The translations under genes were made by a program, and so were the position numbers. A stretch of 64,000 nucleotides of DNA from Dermacentor variabilis (lineage: Eukaryota > Arthropoda > Arachnida > Ixodida > Ixodidae): contig NC_134570.1 of the NCBI RefSeq assembly GCF_050947875.1, forward strand, positions 229,695,265 through 229,759,264. The letters are read 5' to 3'. The notes under the pieces are model-generated. The model worked only from the letters and a program-made list of their open reading frames with translations. It made no database searches and had not been told where the DNA came from. This document shows positions 44,609 to 54,789 of this stretch, piece after piece (position 1 is the stretch's first letter; every line of letters starts with the position of its first letter).

Positions 44609-45150
44609 TGTGGGGTCTCTCACACCCGTGCTCTTGGGGCAAAGGAACGACAACACAGTAATGCAAACAATCACAAGGGCATTTATTGCACCTTTCATAG
44701 ATCAATGCCTGCTAGCCGAGTTGCTATCCACAAAACATGCCGATGGGCGCGCGACAAATCTAGAAGTCCGACTTACCGCGACCTGGGAGCGAGCGAATAT
44801 GTTCGCCCCATGCTGGATCCCAACGCCTGGTCATTCGCGTGTACGGTCACGCGGACGGTGTCCAAGGCGGCCACACGAGACGGTCTCGCAGAAGCATGGG
44901 TCGGCGCATGCGCCGACGGCATGTCCGTCCCGCTTGCTTCCCGAACCCAAAAAGAGACAGAGCGCCTTGTCTCCCGGCGCCCGAGTAACCCCGCAGTGGC
45001 GCGACGCTCGCGCCATCTCTCGCACCGCGCTTGTGCCACTCCGACCGCCGCGGGCGCCAGGCCACGCGGCGGGTGAAGCCGCCTTGCAGGAGACGAGCCA
45101 TGCGGGAAAACTAGATCTCAGGGGAGGCGTGAGAGTCACGCATCCCCACA
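44609..45150 (-). mobile_element. Solo LTR, 542 bp
   Basis: Ends are TGTGGGG and CCCCACA (7-bp inverted). Both flanks are AGGT (44605-44608 and 45151-45154), a perfect 4-bp target-site duplication. The minus strand carries GTGCAATAAATGCCC, a poly(A) signal in the expected place. The right two thirds is GC-rich, like a retroelement promoter, and unlike the AT-rich surroundings. Reading frames inside (up to 188 codons) are by-products of the GC content. It is a clean LTR-LTR recombination scar. Confidence 0.8.
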
Positions 45151-45292
45151 AGGTTGACTAACTGCATCGTTGGCTTGTGTTCTGCAGCGTAACAGCCTGA
45201 TTTTGTCTGGGGTGGCCATGCAGAAAAAGATGGTGCCTAGTGGCGTAACCAGAAATTTATTTCAGGGGGGTTCTCCAACAACTACCGCTTCC

Positions 45293-45295
<3 letters not shown>

Positions 45296-45367
<72 letters not shown>
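45296..45367. repeat. (CT)n-(TA)n microsatellite
   Basis: About 28 bp of CT followed by about 44 bp of TA with one TG interruption. Confidence 0.95.
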
Positions 45368-45368
<1 letters not shown>

Positions 45369-45397
45369 AACGATGTATTCTTAAGAATACATCGTTT
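45368..45397. repeat. Perfect 30-bp palindrome
   Basis: A perfect self-complementary sequence centred between 45382 and 45383 (left arm AAACGATGTATTCTT). It directly abuts the TA microsatellite. Confidence 0.95.
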
Positions 45398-45537
45398 TAT
45401 GCATTGAAGCACAAAAGCAACCGGATTGCCTACCCATTTTTATGCAAAGTTTGGGCAATAATATCTTGAAACTGGTGTCATCCTGAGAATTTGTTCCAAG
45501 CGGGATCCGCCTTGCGAACTCCACGGCTACAATTTGT

Positions 45538-45659
45538 AACTGACGTTTTTTTAGCACACGAAAAGGGACGAAAGACAGTGGCAAGACGCGGACACAGCGC
45601 TGTGTCTGCATCTTGCCAGTGTCTTTCGTCCCTTTTCGTACGCTAAAAAAACCTCAGTT
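45538..45659. mobile_element. 122-bp fold-back element (near-perfect hairpin)
   Basis: Two 61-bp arms with only a few mismatches run from AACTGACGTTTTTTTAGC to GCTAAAAAAACCTCAGTT, centred on AGCGCT at 45596-45601. Arms include GAAAAGGGACGAAAGACAG and its inverse. No loop and no coding capacity; the shape is that of a palindromic MITE. Confidence 0.85.
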
Positions 45660-45979
45660 ATGGAATCATCATATGCTTCCAACACGCCCTAACCTACGCT
45701 CTTTCAAGTTAGAATTTGTAAGTTGCAATATGTGCTACGAAGGAATTCGTTAAAAATTGGGTTTGTAAATATTTTTAATTAACCAATTATGTATTTCAAT
45801 TTTTTTTACAAGTAATGTCCGCCTCTTCAAGCACACTGACTCAGGAACCAGAATTGTGCCACCTGCAGCAGGCAACCTTCAATCATTTTTTGAAAGTGTG
45901 TTTGTGCGAAGCGTATAACTCATGTAAAAACAAACTCCTAGCACTCCCCGGTCAAGAATGATTTCACAGGTATGCCTGT

Positions 45980-46357
45980 TTGCGCATTGCCCAAACACTT
46001 TGCTTAACTTCTGAAAAAATATTCCATAGCCACTTTGATCCAACTGCAATGAAACGCCTTTTCTTTCTTGGAAGAAACCTCCGACTAGCACCACCCGATA
46101 CAAAACTTCTGGCTTACAAAACTTTCGTCAGGTCAGTCCTTGAGTACGCAAATGTTATCTGGTTTCCATACACTAAACAACTAATTAAAAAACTAGAAGG
46201 TGTACAAAAGAAAGCTCTACGGTATATATACAATGAACATAAATTAACAGACTCGCCCACCGAACTACTTAACAAAGCCGGAATCCTAACAGTACAAAAC
46301 CGAGCTGTACTAGCCCGTTCTAAACTTATGGACCAGCTCCTAAACAACAAACTTGAT
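45980..46357 (+). pseudogene. LINE ORF2 C-terminal region, part 1
   Basis: An open frame reads [59 protein letters not shown] and [20 protein letters not shown], ending LLNNK. This is the typical region after the RT palm of CR1/Jockey-like LINEs (R.L.FLGRNLR...LAYKT.VR..LEYA..IW.P). It is cut exactly at the target duplication of the inserted minus-strand LINE. The second part resumes at 47715. Confidence 0.75.
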
Positions 46358-47714
46358 TGATTCTTTATTGGTTTATCACATATACATGTGATGGGAGGCG
46401 AAGGGAAAAGCCATTCAAGGATGGCTTGAGGGAATCCTTCGCCCCCATACTGGCAAAGACAACAGCAGAGGCACACACATTTTGTTCACATAGTCGTACA
46501 CTTCAACAAAACCATCATATTAAGCACAACATTGTCATCAACTTTGACAAAACCATAAAATTAAACACATTAGTTACTGTCATATGTAGGGCATCATGCG
46601 TTAACATACTTAACTTCACCTCAGCATCGAATGACAGCACATTTCGTAACAATGTACGCTTAGTAAAGTGACATTGAAACAATATAATTAAATATCAATC
46701 GTAAACAGCTCTAGAGGTCAATGTTAGGCTAGAAAGAATGTGTACAAGTCAGATAATTTTGCTTCGCGAATATCGATTTGTTTTTTATTAAACCCATTTA
46801 GTAGATGTGGAAGTTTGTTTTGGAGCATTTGCCGACCATAGCCAGTGCGACAATATGGAACATTCCATATTTCTGTTCTAGTGGCATATGATGCTTCCTT
46901 CAAATGGAGATTTACTAAACCCATGAAGAGAGAATTATGACAGTCATAGTTAAGGCGATATTCACGCAACAGTTTATACTCATATGGGTCTTTTACTCTA
47001 ATTATTTTAAATTTTTTAAAGAGCTCCACAGTTGAATGCCGGAGTGGCACATTCTCAATTGTTCTCAAAGCTCTTTTTTTGCATTACTGATAGCCGCGAC
47101 AAATTCGATTGTGTAGTAGTCCCCTAGACCAAATGACAATAGTTTAGATAGGAAGCGAAGAGGGCATTATAGATTAACAATTTTATTGACTTCGGAATTA
47201 AGTAGCGGTTTCTGTCGAGAATTCCCATTATTGCACCTAACTTTTGTAATATCGCATTGATATGCTCATCCCACTGCAGTGATTCTGAAAAATGCACACC
47301 AAGTACTTTAATAGAGCTAACTAGCTCTATCTCTGAGCAGCGATAAACTAGGTTACGTACTACTGAAACCTTCCTGCCTATAGAATGAAACATCACAGCC
47401 TTTGCTTTCTTTGTATTTATTTTTAATTGGTTATTGCCTGCCCACGTGCTTAATTCTTCTAAAATGGCATTACCTTTATGAAAATATTCGGCATCTGATG
47501 AAGACGAAACAAATATGCTAGTGTCGTCAGCATAAATTATAAATTTATCTTCTGAATATATATGGGCTATGTCATTTATATATAAATTAAAAATCAAAGG
47601 CCCGAGAATGCTACCCTGCGGTACTCCTGAGATTATTTGCTTTCTGTCGGACACTATTTCATTCATTGACACAAACTGACGTCTTTCCGAAAGATGTCTT
47701 TTCAGAACCAAGAT
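46358..47714 (-). mobile_element. Minus-strand LINE, 5'-truncated, inserted in the plus LINE
   Basis: The copy is flanked by AACTTGAT (46350-46357) and AACTTAAT (47715-47722), an 8-bp target-site duplication with one change. Its 3' end on the minus strand has CAATAAAGAATCAATCAAG. It is truncated inside the RT at the right side. Confidence 0.8.
46724..47711 (-). pseudogene. LINE reverse transcriptase and C-terminal domain, two frames
   Basis: The first frame (47711-47124) has ISGVPQGSILGPLIFNLYIN, IIYADDTSIFVSS (catalytic YADD kept), LSTWAGNNQLKINTKKAKAV and IKVLGVHFSESLQWDEHI. The second (47068-46724) has ELFKKFKIIRVKDPYEYKLL, VPYCRTGYGRQML and ends KLSDLYTFFLA. One break between 47068 and 47124 (a stop and a shift near GIKLLLYCLVW) separates them. 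Domain order and the Gly-Val-Pro-Gln-Gly motif are standard for LINE ORF2. The fingers of the RT and the endonuclease are lost to 5' truncation. Confidence 0.8.
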
Positions 47715-47985
47715 AACTTAATATTGATACCTCTAGATACCTCTCCAGAAATGAAACACTGCCAATGCGACATAAACGCACACAAACACTCAATGAGTAT
47801 TCTTTTCATACCGATTGCTTTTAGAATTCATTCTTTCCTTTAGCGATAAGAGAGTGGAATAAACTGAGTGAATCCATTAGTAATAGCTCTTCATTAGATA
47901 CATTTGCTAATTCAGTTGAAAAACATCTCGCCTTACAGCTCAGATTTACATACTCAGGTTTATTAGCAATCTTCATAGTCTAACA
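47715..47985 (+). pseudogene. LINE ORF2 C-terminal region, part 2
   Basis: LNIDTSRYLSRNETLPMRHK, RTQTLNEYSFHTDCF, a TAG, then NSFFPLAIREWNKLSESISN. It directly continues the frame interrupted at 46357 (LLNNK | LNIDTS). The FFPLAI.EWN.L signature marks the end of many LINE ORF2 proteins. Beyond it lies the 3' UTR, itself interrupted by the Gypsy element at 48230. Confidence 0.75.
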
Positions 47986-48229
47986 CTTTAATCTATGAGT
48001 GTTCTTTTTGTATGATGCATTATACGCATGACTGCATCCTGTTTGTCATGATTATTAGGTGTTTTATATCACATGTGATTTCAGGTGTCTTTCTTTTTCT
48101 TTGTTGTTTGGTTTCTTCTTTTCTCAGATTCTTCTTCGTTATATTATATTGTACCAAAATATTGCATTTGTGATGAAGTGCTTAATTCATTTGTTTAGCG
48201 AAGCCAAACCCTTAGCAATAACACACTCA

Positions 48230-48391
48230 TGATTATATAGTGTATTGTACTGAAGGCACTGGGGAGTGGGCATAGTGCTTGTCAAAGAGAAGACGACGAG
48301 AATTGCTGGCTTCCCCATTTCGCCATAGTACCGCCCTGTTTAAGCCTACCGCTGCAAACCTAGAACTAGTGCTGCTAAGCAAACACCCCCG
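48230..48391 (+). mobile_element. 5' LTR of the plus-strand Gypsy
   Basis: 48246-48391 matches 58536-58681 base for base apart from scattered substitutions, both 146 bp. Shared phrases are TGTACTGAAGGCACTGGG, GAGAATTGCTGGCTTCCCC and CATTTCGCCATAGTACCG. The true left end is probably TGATTAT at 48230, because TGATTA directly follows the polypurine tract at the other end. The right end may extend to 48396. Confidence 0.75.
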
Positions 48392-48468
48392 TTGTATTTG
48401 GTGGAGCTGCTGGGTTTCTCTTCGACATCCTGGAACTCCACAGTTGGACACTACCACCCGCTATTTCA

Positions 48469-49680
48469 ATGGATGAACCTGGACCGTCCCAGGCTGCTGC
48501 TCCCGTGCCTCCAGCCATCGTTTGCTCTAGCATCATTCAGCAGCGCGAGCCGTCTATATTTAGTGGCGCAGATGACCATAATGTGGAAGACTGGCTTGCC
48601 GAATATGACCGTGTAAGCGCCTATAACAAATGAGACGACCGTGCCAAGCTCACAAATGTCATATTTTGCTTGACTGACGTGGCAAACCTATGGTTCCACA
48701 ATCATGAAGCCGATTTTACCACCTGGTCGGCTTTCATGACAACTTTGGCAGAGGTCTTCGGCCGTCCCGCCGTTCGCCGGCTTCGCGCTGAGCAGCGCTT
48801 GCGTGGCTGAGCTCAACGCCTGGACGAGACCTTCGCCAGTTATATTGAAGACGTGCTCTCGCTCTGCAAGCGTAACTCAACTATGGACGAAGCAGACAAG
48901 GTCAAGCACGTCATGAAAATCATCGTTGACCATGCCTTCCAGATACTCGTCGCGAAAAGGCCCCGGACAATTGCCGAGGTCATATAGCTTTGTCAGCAGT
49001 ACGACGAGCTGCGCAAGCAGCGTGCATCAACACGCGCTGCTTAGCAGGACATCGCGGATTTATCTCCGTTGGATTTTGGCCGCGACGCTGCCGACATCTC
49101 TGTTTTAATGCCAGAGATAAAGCAGTTCATCCGTCAGGAAGTCGCGAATAGCGCACCCAAGCCGTCGACGACCTTGGCTCCTTCGCTTCGTCATGTCATT
49201 CAGACTCAAGTTGCCGCGGTGCTACCATCTGCCCCTCCTCCGCAGCCTGCAGCTGGACCGCTAACTTACGCGAACGTTGTCGCCCGGCCTTATGCTCCTC
49301 TGGCTCCTGATGCCTACCGGGCCACCGGCACTTTCCATGTGCCGCCACCTCCTTCCCGTCTGATTGCCGTGCCCTACTCGGCCGCTGGAGCCCCTGTCGT
49401 CAACCCATGGTGTACAGCGGATAACCGGTCAATCTGCTATTACTGCCATTTCCCGGGCCACGTAGCACGTTTCTGCCACCGTCGCAGCCACAGTTTACAT
49501 GACAGTGGGGGCGCCTCAAGCTACAGGCCTGCTCGACTTCCGCGTCAGGGCCCGTCTAACCTTCCTTCGGACTCGTCCTACAGTCGCCACCTCTTCGATT
49601 CACGCCGGTCGCCTTCCCCACGTCGCCGATCCATTTCCCCGATGGTTCGCCTACTCAGTCCAGCCCGAGAGGAAAACTAA
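48469..49680 (+). pseudogene. Gypsy gag with four in-frame stops
   Basis: From MDEPGPSQAAAP the frame stays collinear for 404 codons without a shift: FSGADDHNVEDWLAEYDRVS, VIFCLTDVANLWFHNHEADF, TLAEVFGRPAVRRLRAEQRL, a helical region, and a zinc knuckle CYYCHFPGHVARFC (Cys-x2-Cys-x4-His-x4-Cys intact). It ends in an Arg/Ser-rich tail (DSRRSPSPRRRSISP). Stops interrupt it at 48631 (TGA), 48808 (TGA), 48985 (TAG) and 49042 (TAG). By comparison with related proteins each can be explained by one C-to-T or G-to-A change (Trp, Arg, Gln, Gln codons). Gag would build the particle; this copy cannot. Confidence 0.85.
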
Positions 49681-49749
49681 CAGTCGCAGTTCCAGAGGCA
49701 AGAACTGCGTTCACGTCGAACATTTCAAGGCCTCATTCTGTCCCGGCGA

Positions 49750-50266
49750 ACGAAATTGAACTGTTCGTAGACGGCGTCGCCATACATGCACTTATCAACA
49801 CCGGAGCCGCCGTTTCTATTATTAGTGAGAAGCTTTGCCACAATGTGAACAAAGCGACCATTCCCCTTACCTCTCTTTCTCTGCATACGGCAACTTTGCA
49901 TTGCATTCAGCCTTCAGCGTCGTGCACAGCCCGGGTTGTCATTCAAAGCGTTATGCATGTTATTGAATTTGTCGTCCTATCTCATTCCTCGCACGACATT
50001 ATCCTTGGATGGGGTTTCCTATCTGTCAATCAAGCTGTTATCGACTGCGCTCGTGCTGGACTTATGTTATCCGTACCGTGCTTTGACCCTGACAACCATT
50101 CTTCTAAAGTTGTTGCCGCCTCTGACATTGATGTCGCACCTTTCTCCGCCGCACTGGTCCCTGTGTCATGTAACTCTGCTGCGAACTCATCTGTTCTGTT
50201 TACGCCGTTGACCACTTGTGCGCGCCGCCGGAACTTTCTGCTTCCGTTTGCTGTCATCACTTTTTG
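49750..50266 (+). pseudogene. Gypsy aspartic protease, damaged and 3'-truncated
   Basis: EIELFVDGVAIHALINTGAA then VSIISEKLC contains the protease active-site position, but the usual Asp-Thr-Gly is Asn-Thr-Gly. The second conserved spot, normally ILGWDFL, reads IILGWGFLS. The fold otherwise continues (HTATLHCIQPSASCTARVVI, FVVLSHSSHDII) into NFLLPFAVITF, where homology stops at about 50266. From there to 55207 the DNA belongs to the minus-strand Gypsy. The protease would have cleaved the gag-pol polyprotein. Confidence 0.75.
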
Positions 50267-50283
50267 CGAAGCTCTGCTGCCCC

Positions 50284-50988
50284 GACGTACATCGCTAGCA
50301 TGTCGGCGAGGGTCTTATTCAGCCGCTCCGTAAGACCATTTGTCTGCGGGTGGTAGGCCGTTGTCCTCCTGTGCCTTGTCTGACTGTATTTCAGAATGGC
50401 TCGGGTGAGCTCCGCTGTAAAGGCCGTTCCTCTGTCGGTAATGAGGACTTCTGGGGCGCCATGTCGCAGCAGGATGTTTTCGACAAAGAATTTCGCCACT
50501 TCGACTGCTCTACCTTTCGGCAGTGCTTTAGTTTCAGCGAAGCGGGTGAGGTAGTCCGTCGCCACGACGATCCACTTATTTCCGGTTGTTGACGTCGGAA
50601 AGGATCCCAGCAAGTCCATCCCGATCTGCTGGAATGGTCGGCAAGGAGGCTCGATTGGCTGTAGTAATCCGGTTGGCCTTGTCGGCGGTGTCTTGCGTCG
50701 CTGACAGTCTCGGCATGTTCTGACATAACGGCCGACGTCGGCGGTCAGGTGCGGTCAATAATACTTTTCTTGTATCCTCGATAGTGTCCGGGAAAATCCG
50801 AGCTGTCCAGCGGTCGGATCGTCCTGTAGGGCGTGCAATACTTCTGGACGAAGTCCTGACGGGGCAACAAGAAGGTAGTTGGCGCGGATTGGTGAGAAGT
50901 TCTTCTTCACGAGTAGATTGTTTTGAAGCGTGAAGAAAGATAATCCGCGCTTAAATGCCCTGGGGACAACGTTGGTGTGCCCTTCCAA
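50284..50988 (-). pseudogene. Gypsy integrase, C-terminally truncated
   Basis: The zinc-binding part begins near 50880 with EVLHALQDDPTAGQLGFSRT and RIQEKYYW-like sequence. A stop near 50756 interrupts it, and the second half (CRDCQRRKTPP) follows in another frame. The core (50619-50284) has DLLGSFPTSTTGNKWIVVAT, VLITDRGTAFTAELTRAILK and [20 protein letters not shown], so the catalytic Asp, Asp and Glu are all present. Homology ends at LADMLAMYV, about half way through the usual protein. The chromodomain-side C-terminus and 3' LTR are gone. Confidence 0.8.
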
Positions 50989-51005
50989 ATATTCGACGAG
51001 GCCTT

Positions 51006-51512
51006 TTAGCTCCGGGTCTGCCCGTTGCTGTTCAGCAAAGTCTCCGCGCTTATCGTTCCAAGGAAGTCGTCGTCATTCTCGTCGTCTTGCGGCGGCGCGT
51101 CAATGGGGGCGCATGATAGGCAATCGGCATCGGAGTGTTTTCGTCCGGACTTGTAGGTTACAGTGATGTCGTATTCTTGTAGTCTGAGGCTCCACCACGC
51201 CAGTCGTCCTGAAAGATCCTTTATATTCGCTAGCCAACACAATGCGTGATGGTCACTGACGACTTTGAGTAGCCTGCCATAAAGATAAGGGCAAAATTTC
51301 GCTGTAGCCCAAACGATGGCGAGGCATGCCTTTTCGGTTGTAGAATAATTGCCTTCCGCTTTTGACAACGACCGGCTAACGTAAGCTATCGCGTGTTCAT
51401 GACCATCTTTTCTCTGGACTAGCACGGCACCGAAGCCTAGGCTACTGGCGTCAGTGTAGATTTCGGTATCGGCGTGCTCGTCGAAATGCGCAAGTACGGG
51501 TAGCGACTGCAT
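51006..51512 (-). pseudogene. Gypsy RNase H domain
   Basis: A 168-codon frame reads [60 protein letters not shown] and [11 protein letters not shown], with the acidic active-site residues in TDAS, TTEK and SDHH all kept. It ends with [22 protein letters not shown] at about 51514-51516 separates it from the RT domain. It would degrade template RNA during reverse transcription. The domain is intact, but the polyprotein is interrupted. Confidence 0.8.
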
Positions 51513-51515
51513 GCG

Positions 51516-52478
51516 TCATTTGAGTTCTTGAAATGCGTCAGCCTGCGGCGTTTCGCACTTGAACTCGACGTCACATTTAGTTAACTGTGTCAGCGGCTCA
51601 GCGATGCGCGAAAAGTGCTTGACAAAGCGCCTATAGAAGGCACACATGCCAAGGAATCTACGCACTGCCTTCTTGTCGACAGGCTGCGGGAACTTTTCGA
51701 TGGCAGCTGTCTTCTGCGGGTTGGGGCAGACTCCAGACTTGCTGATGACGTGGCCTAGGAACAGAAGTTCATTGTATGCGAAGCGGCACATTTCTGGCTT
51801 CAGAGTGAGCCCTGATGACTTGATGGCCTCTAGTACTGTCGCTAGCCGCCTAAGGTGATCATCGAAATTTCCGGGGAAGACGACGACGTCATACAAGTAA
51901 ACAAGACAGGTCTGCCACTTCAATCCTGCTAACACCGTGTCCATAACACGCTGGAACGTTGCAGGCGCCGCGCACAGTCCGAATGGAATGACCTTGAACT
52001 CGTAGAGGCCGTCTGGCATGATGAAGGCGGTCTTTTCGCGATCCCTTTCGTCGACTTCTATTTGCCAGTAGCCAGACTTGAGTTCCATCGATGAGAAGTA
52101 TTTAGCATTGCAGAGCCGATCCAATGCATCGTCTATCCGTGGGAGGGGGTATACATCTTTCTTCATGATTTTGTTCAATCGACGATAATCGACACAGAAA
52201 CGTACGGTTCCGTCCTTTTTCTTCACTAAAACAACTGGAGACGCCCACGGGCTTTTTGACGGCTGGATGATGTCGTGCAGCATTTCGTCGACTTGGTGTC
52301 TTATAGCTTTGCTGCGTTCTCGCGTCGAAACTCGGTAAGGGCTCTGGCGGAGTGGTCGAGCGCACTCTTCGGTTATTATGCGATGCTTTGCGATTGCTGT
52401 TTGTCGAATCCTCGATGACGTCGAAAAGCAGTCTTTGTATCGTTGAAGCAGACTTCTGAGCTTTTGCTGCTTAATCAC
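51516..52478 (-). pseudogene. Gypsy reverse transcriptase with damaged active site
   Basis: A 320-codon frame has all RT blocks: [90 protein letters not shown] and LVYLYDVVVF. The last block should be YLDD; the first catalytic Asp is Tyr. The connection domain (FLGHVISKSGVCPNPQKTAA, LGMCAFYRRFVKHFSRIAEP) is also present. A TGA follows ELK. The frame itself is long and clean, so the active-site change and the stop may be among the first lesions. Confidence 0.85.
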
Positions 52479-52571
52479 TGGGAGACTTGGATTTATGTCG
52501 AAGTCTGGCTCGGGAACTACGGTCGTCGGGGTAGATGCGACAGAATCCGAGAGGACAAACGCATCGCTTGT

Positions 52572-53186
52572 TTACTGAATTTCCTCGATGTACGCGATCG
52601 TCGTGCCCTTGTTGATGTGCTTGAACTCCTGGCTGAAGTTTGTCAGCAACACCTTCGTGTTTCCTCCGTGCAGTCGAGCGATCCTTCTTGTGACGCAAAT
52701 TTCATGGTCGAGCAGTAGACGTCTGTCGCCTTCGATGACGCCTTCTACGTCAGCGGGTGCTTCGATGCCGACCGAAATGACAATGCTGGAGCGAGGCGGG
52801 ATGCTCACTTGATCTTCGAGCACACTCAAGGCGTGGCGACTACGAGGGCTCTCCGGCGGTATCGCTTGATCTTCCGACAGCGTTATTGACTTCGACTTCA
52901 GGTCGATGATTGCGCCGTGTTGGTTCAGAAAGTCCATGCCGAGAATGATTTCTCGTGAACACTGTTGGAGTATAACGAAGGTGGCAGGGTAAGTCCGGTC
53001 ATGAACGGTAATTCTTGCTGTGCAGATTCGAGTCGGCGTAATGAGGTGTCCTCCAGAAGTTCGAATTTGAGGGCCTTCCCATGCAGTTTTAACTTTCTTC
53101 AAATGGGCGGCGATATGTCCACTCATTACGGAGTAATCAGCCCCTGTGTCCACTAACGCGGTAACTGCGTGGCCGTCAAGAAGCAC
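52572..53186 (-). pseudogene. Gypsy aspartic protease
   Basis: VTALVDTGADYSVMSGHIAA has the intact Asp-Thr-Gly active site; REIILGMDFLNQHGAIIDL is the second conserved block. The frame continues to KGTTIAYIEEIQ and a stop. It lies between gag and RT, where protease is expected. The segment 53187-53440 to its right holds a Pro/Arg-rich linker without a clean frame. Confidence 0.8.
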
Positions 53187-53439
53187 ATCGAGGTCGGTGG
53201 TTCTTTGGCGTTGCAGTTACGTCTTGGCGTCGGATCACGGCTGCGTCATGTTGAACTAAAGCTGGAACGTCGCGTCGTCAAATCGTCTTTCGTCGGTGTA
53301 GTCTTGGCTTCCTGACTTCGTCGGGACGGCAGCGTGTCGTTATTATGTCGTCGAGATGGTCTCTTCATTGTCTTCGTCGGCGGCGGAGGATCTTCGTCAC
53401 TTCGACGAACAGCAACCGCACCTCCATCGGTTGCTGCTT

Positions 53440-54766
53440 TTAGGTTTCCAGATATGGGCTCGCAGAGCGGCCCCGGGCTGGGCCGGTGTATGGTTGGCGC
53501 TGCGGTGACAGGTAGCGGCATGGTGACGGCGAACGGGATGGTCGTCGAGGGTTCCACTGAGTGGCGGCGAGGTAGTCGGCGATATCGCGAGGTCGTTCGC
53601 CAATTTGTGGTCGCGGCGCGTTAACGGCGAACCCTCGGAGTCCCATATCCCGGTATGGGCATCGGCGGTAGATGTGCCCGGCTTCTCCGCAGTGATAGCA
53701 AAGCAGACGGTGGTCGGGGGCGCGCCAAACGTCAGTCTTCCTTATAACGCCGCGTGAGGGGACGGCTTGGCGTGGTCGTGGACGACGGAACTGTGTCGTC
53801 ACTGGACCCTGGCGTGGACGCGGAGGGGGTACGTGACGGTGGGCTACAGCGGCGTATGTCATCGCTTGCGGCTGAGGTTGCGGCAATTCAGGGGCTACTA
53901 CGAGTTGTTGTTGGACCTCCTCACGTACGGCGTTGGCAATCGACGCCACTTGAGGCTGTGATGACGGGAACAGCTTTTGCAGCTCCTCCTGCACGACCGC
54001 CCGGATAGTCTCGCGCAGGTCGTCGATGGCCAGTGGCTGATCCGGCGTAGTTTGTCGAGTTAGAGTGGCGGTTGAATTGCCGGTTCCGCATTTCCAGTGT
54101 CTTCTCGATGCTGGTGGCTTCGCGAAAAGACTCCTCGACGGTCTGCGGTGGGCTCCGTACAATTCCGGCGAAAAGTTCCTCCCTTACACCACGCATCAGT
54201 AGGCGGACTTTCTTCTCCTCGGACATTTCCGGGTCGGCGTGGCGGAATAGGCGGCTCATTTCTTCTGTAAAAATCGCTGTGGTCTCATTTGGTAGTTGCA
54301 CCCAGGTTTCTAATAGCGCTTGGGCTCGTTCTCGGCGTACGACGCTTGAGAATGCCTGCAGGAAGCCGCTTCGGAACAGCTCCTAGGTCGTTAAGGTGGC
54401 TTCTCGGTTCTCGAACCACGTCCTGGCAGCGTCTTCCAATGCGAAGAAGACATGTCGCAGTTTGTCGTCGCTGTTCCTGTTGTTAAAAGCAGCGACCCTC
54501 TCGTATGTCTCAAGCCAGCTTTCCGGGTCCTCGAACGTTGAACCACAGAACGTCGGAGGCTCCCTGGGCTGATGCAGCACGATGGGGGATGCTGGGGCTG
54601 CCATTGGGATGGACTTTATGGCGATCTTCCTGGTCGTCTCAGGCAAAAGTCCGTGCTCCGGGGGCAGTTGTTGAAGACGGCGGCTTGCTCGATGGTCCGG
54701 GACTACGTTGGTGTTGTCTTTGCGTTCTGGGCTTGAATCACAGCTTGTCGGGGGCGTCCGGTACAT
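53440..54766 (-). pseudogene. Gypsy gag, broken by a stop and a frameshift
   Basis: The natural start is MYRTPPTSCDSSPE at 54766. The capsid-like part has PREPPTFCGSTFEDPESWLE, TYERVAAFNNRNSDDKLRHV and AARTWFENREA. A TAG near 54380 follows. The next segment (54301-54060; FTEEMSRLFRHADPEMSEEK, ESFREATSIEKTLEMRNRQF) then shifts into the frame at 54162-53440. That frame has DLRETIRAVVQEELQKLFPS, a zinc knuckle CYHCGEAGHIYRRC and an Arg/Ser-rich tail. Domain content and order are standard for Gypsy gag. Confidence 0.8.
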
Positions 54767-54789
54767 GAACGAAAACCACTTCCACCAGA

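Noticed and set aside
44595..45161. 188-codon GC-rich protein
   Set aside because: It lies wholly inside a solo LTR. Long frames in several phases on both strands are expected from the GC content, and no domain is recognisable.
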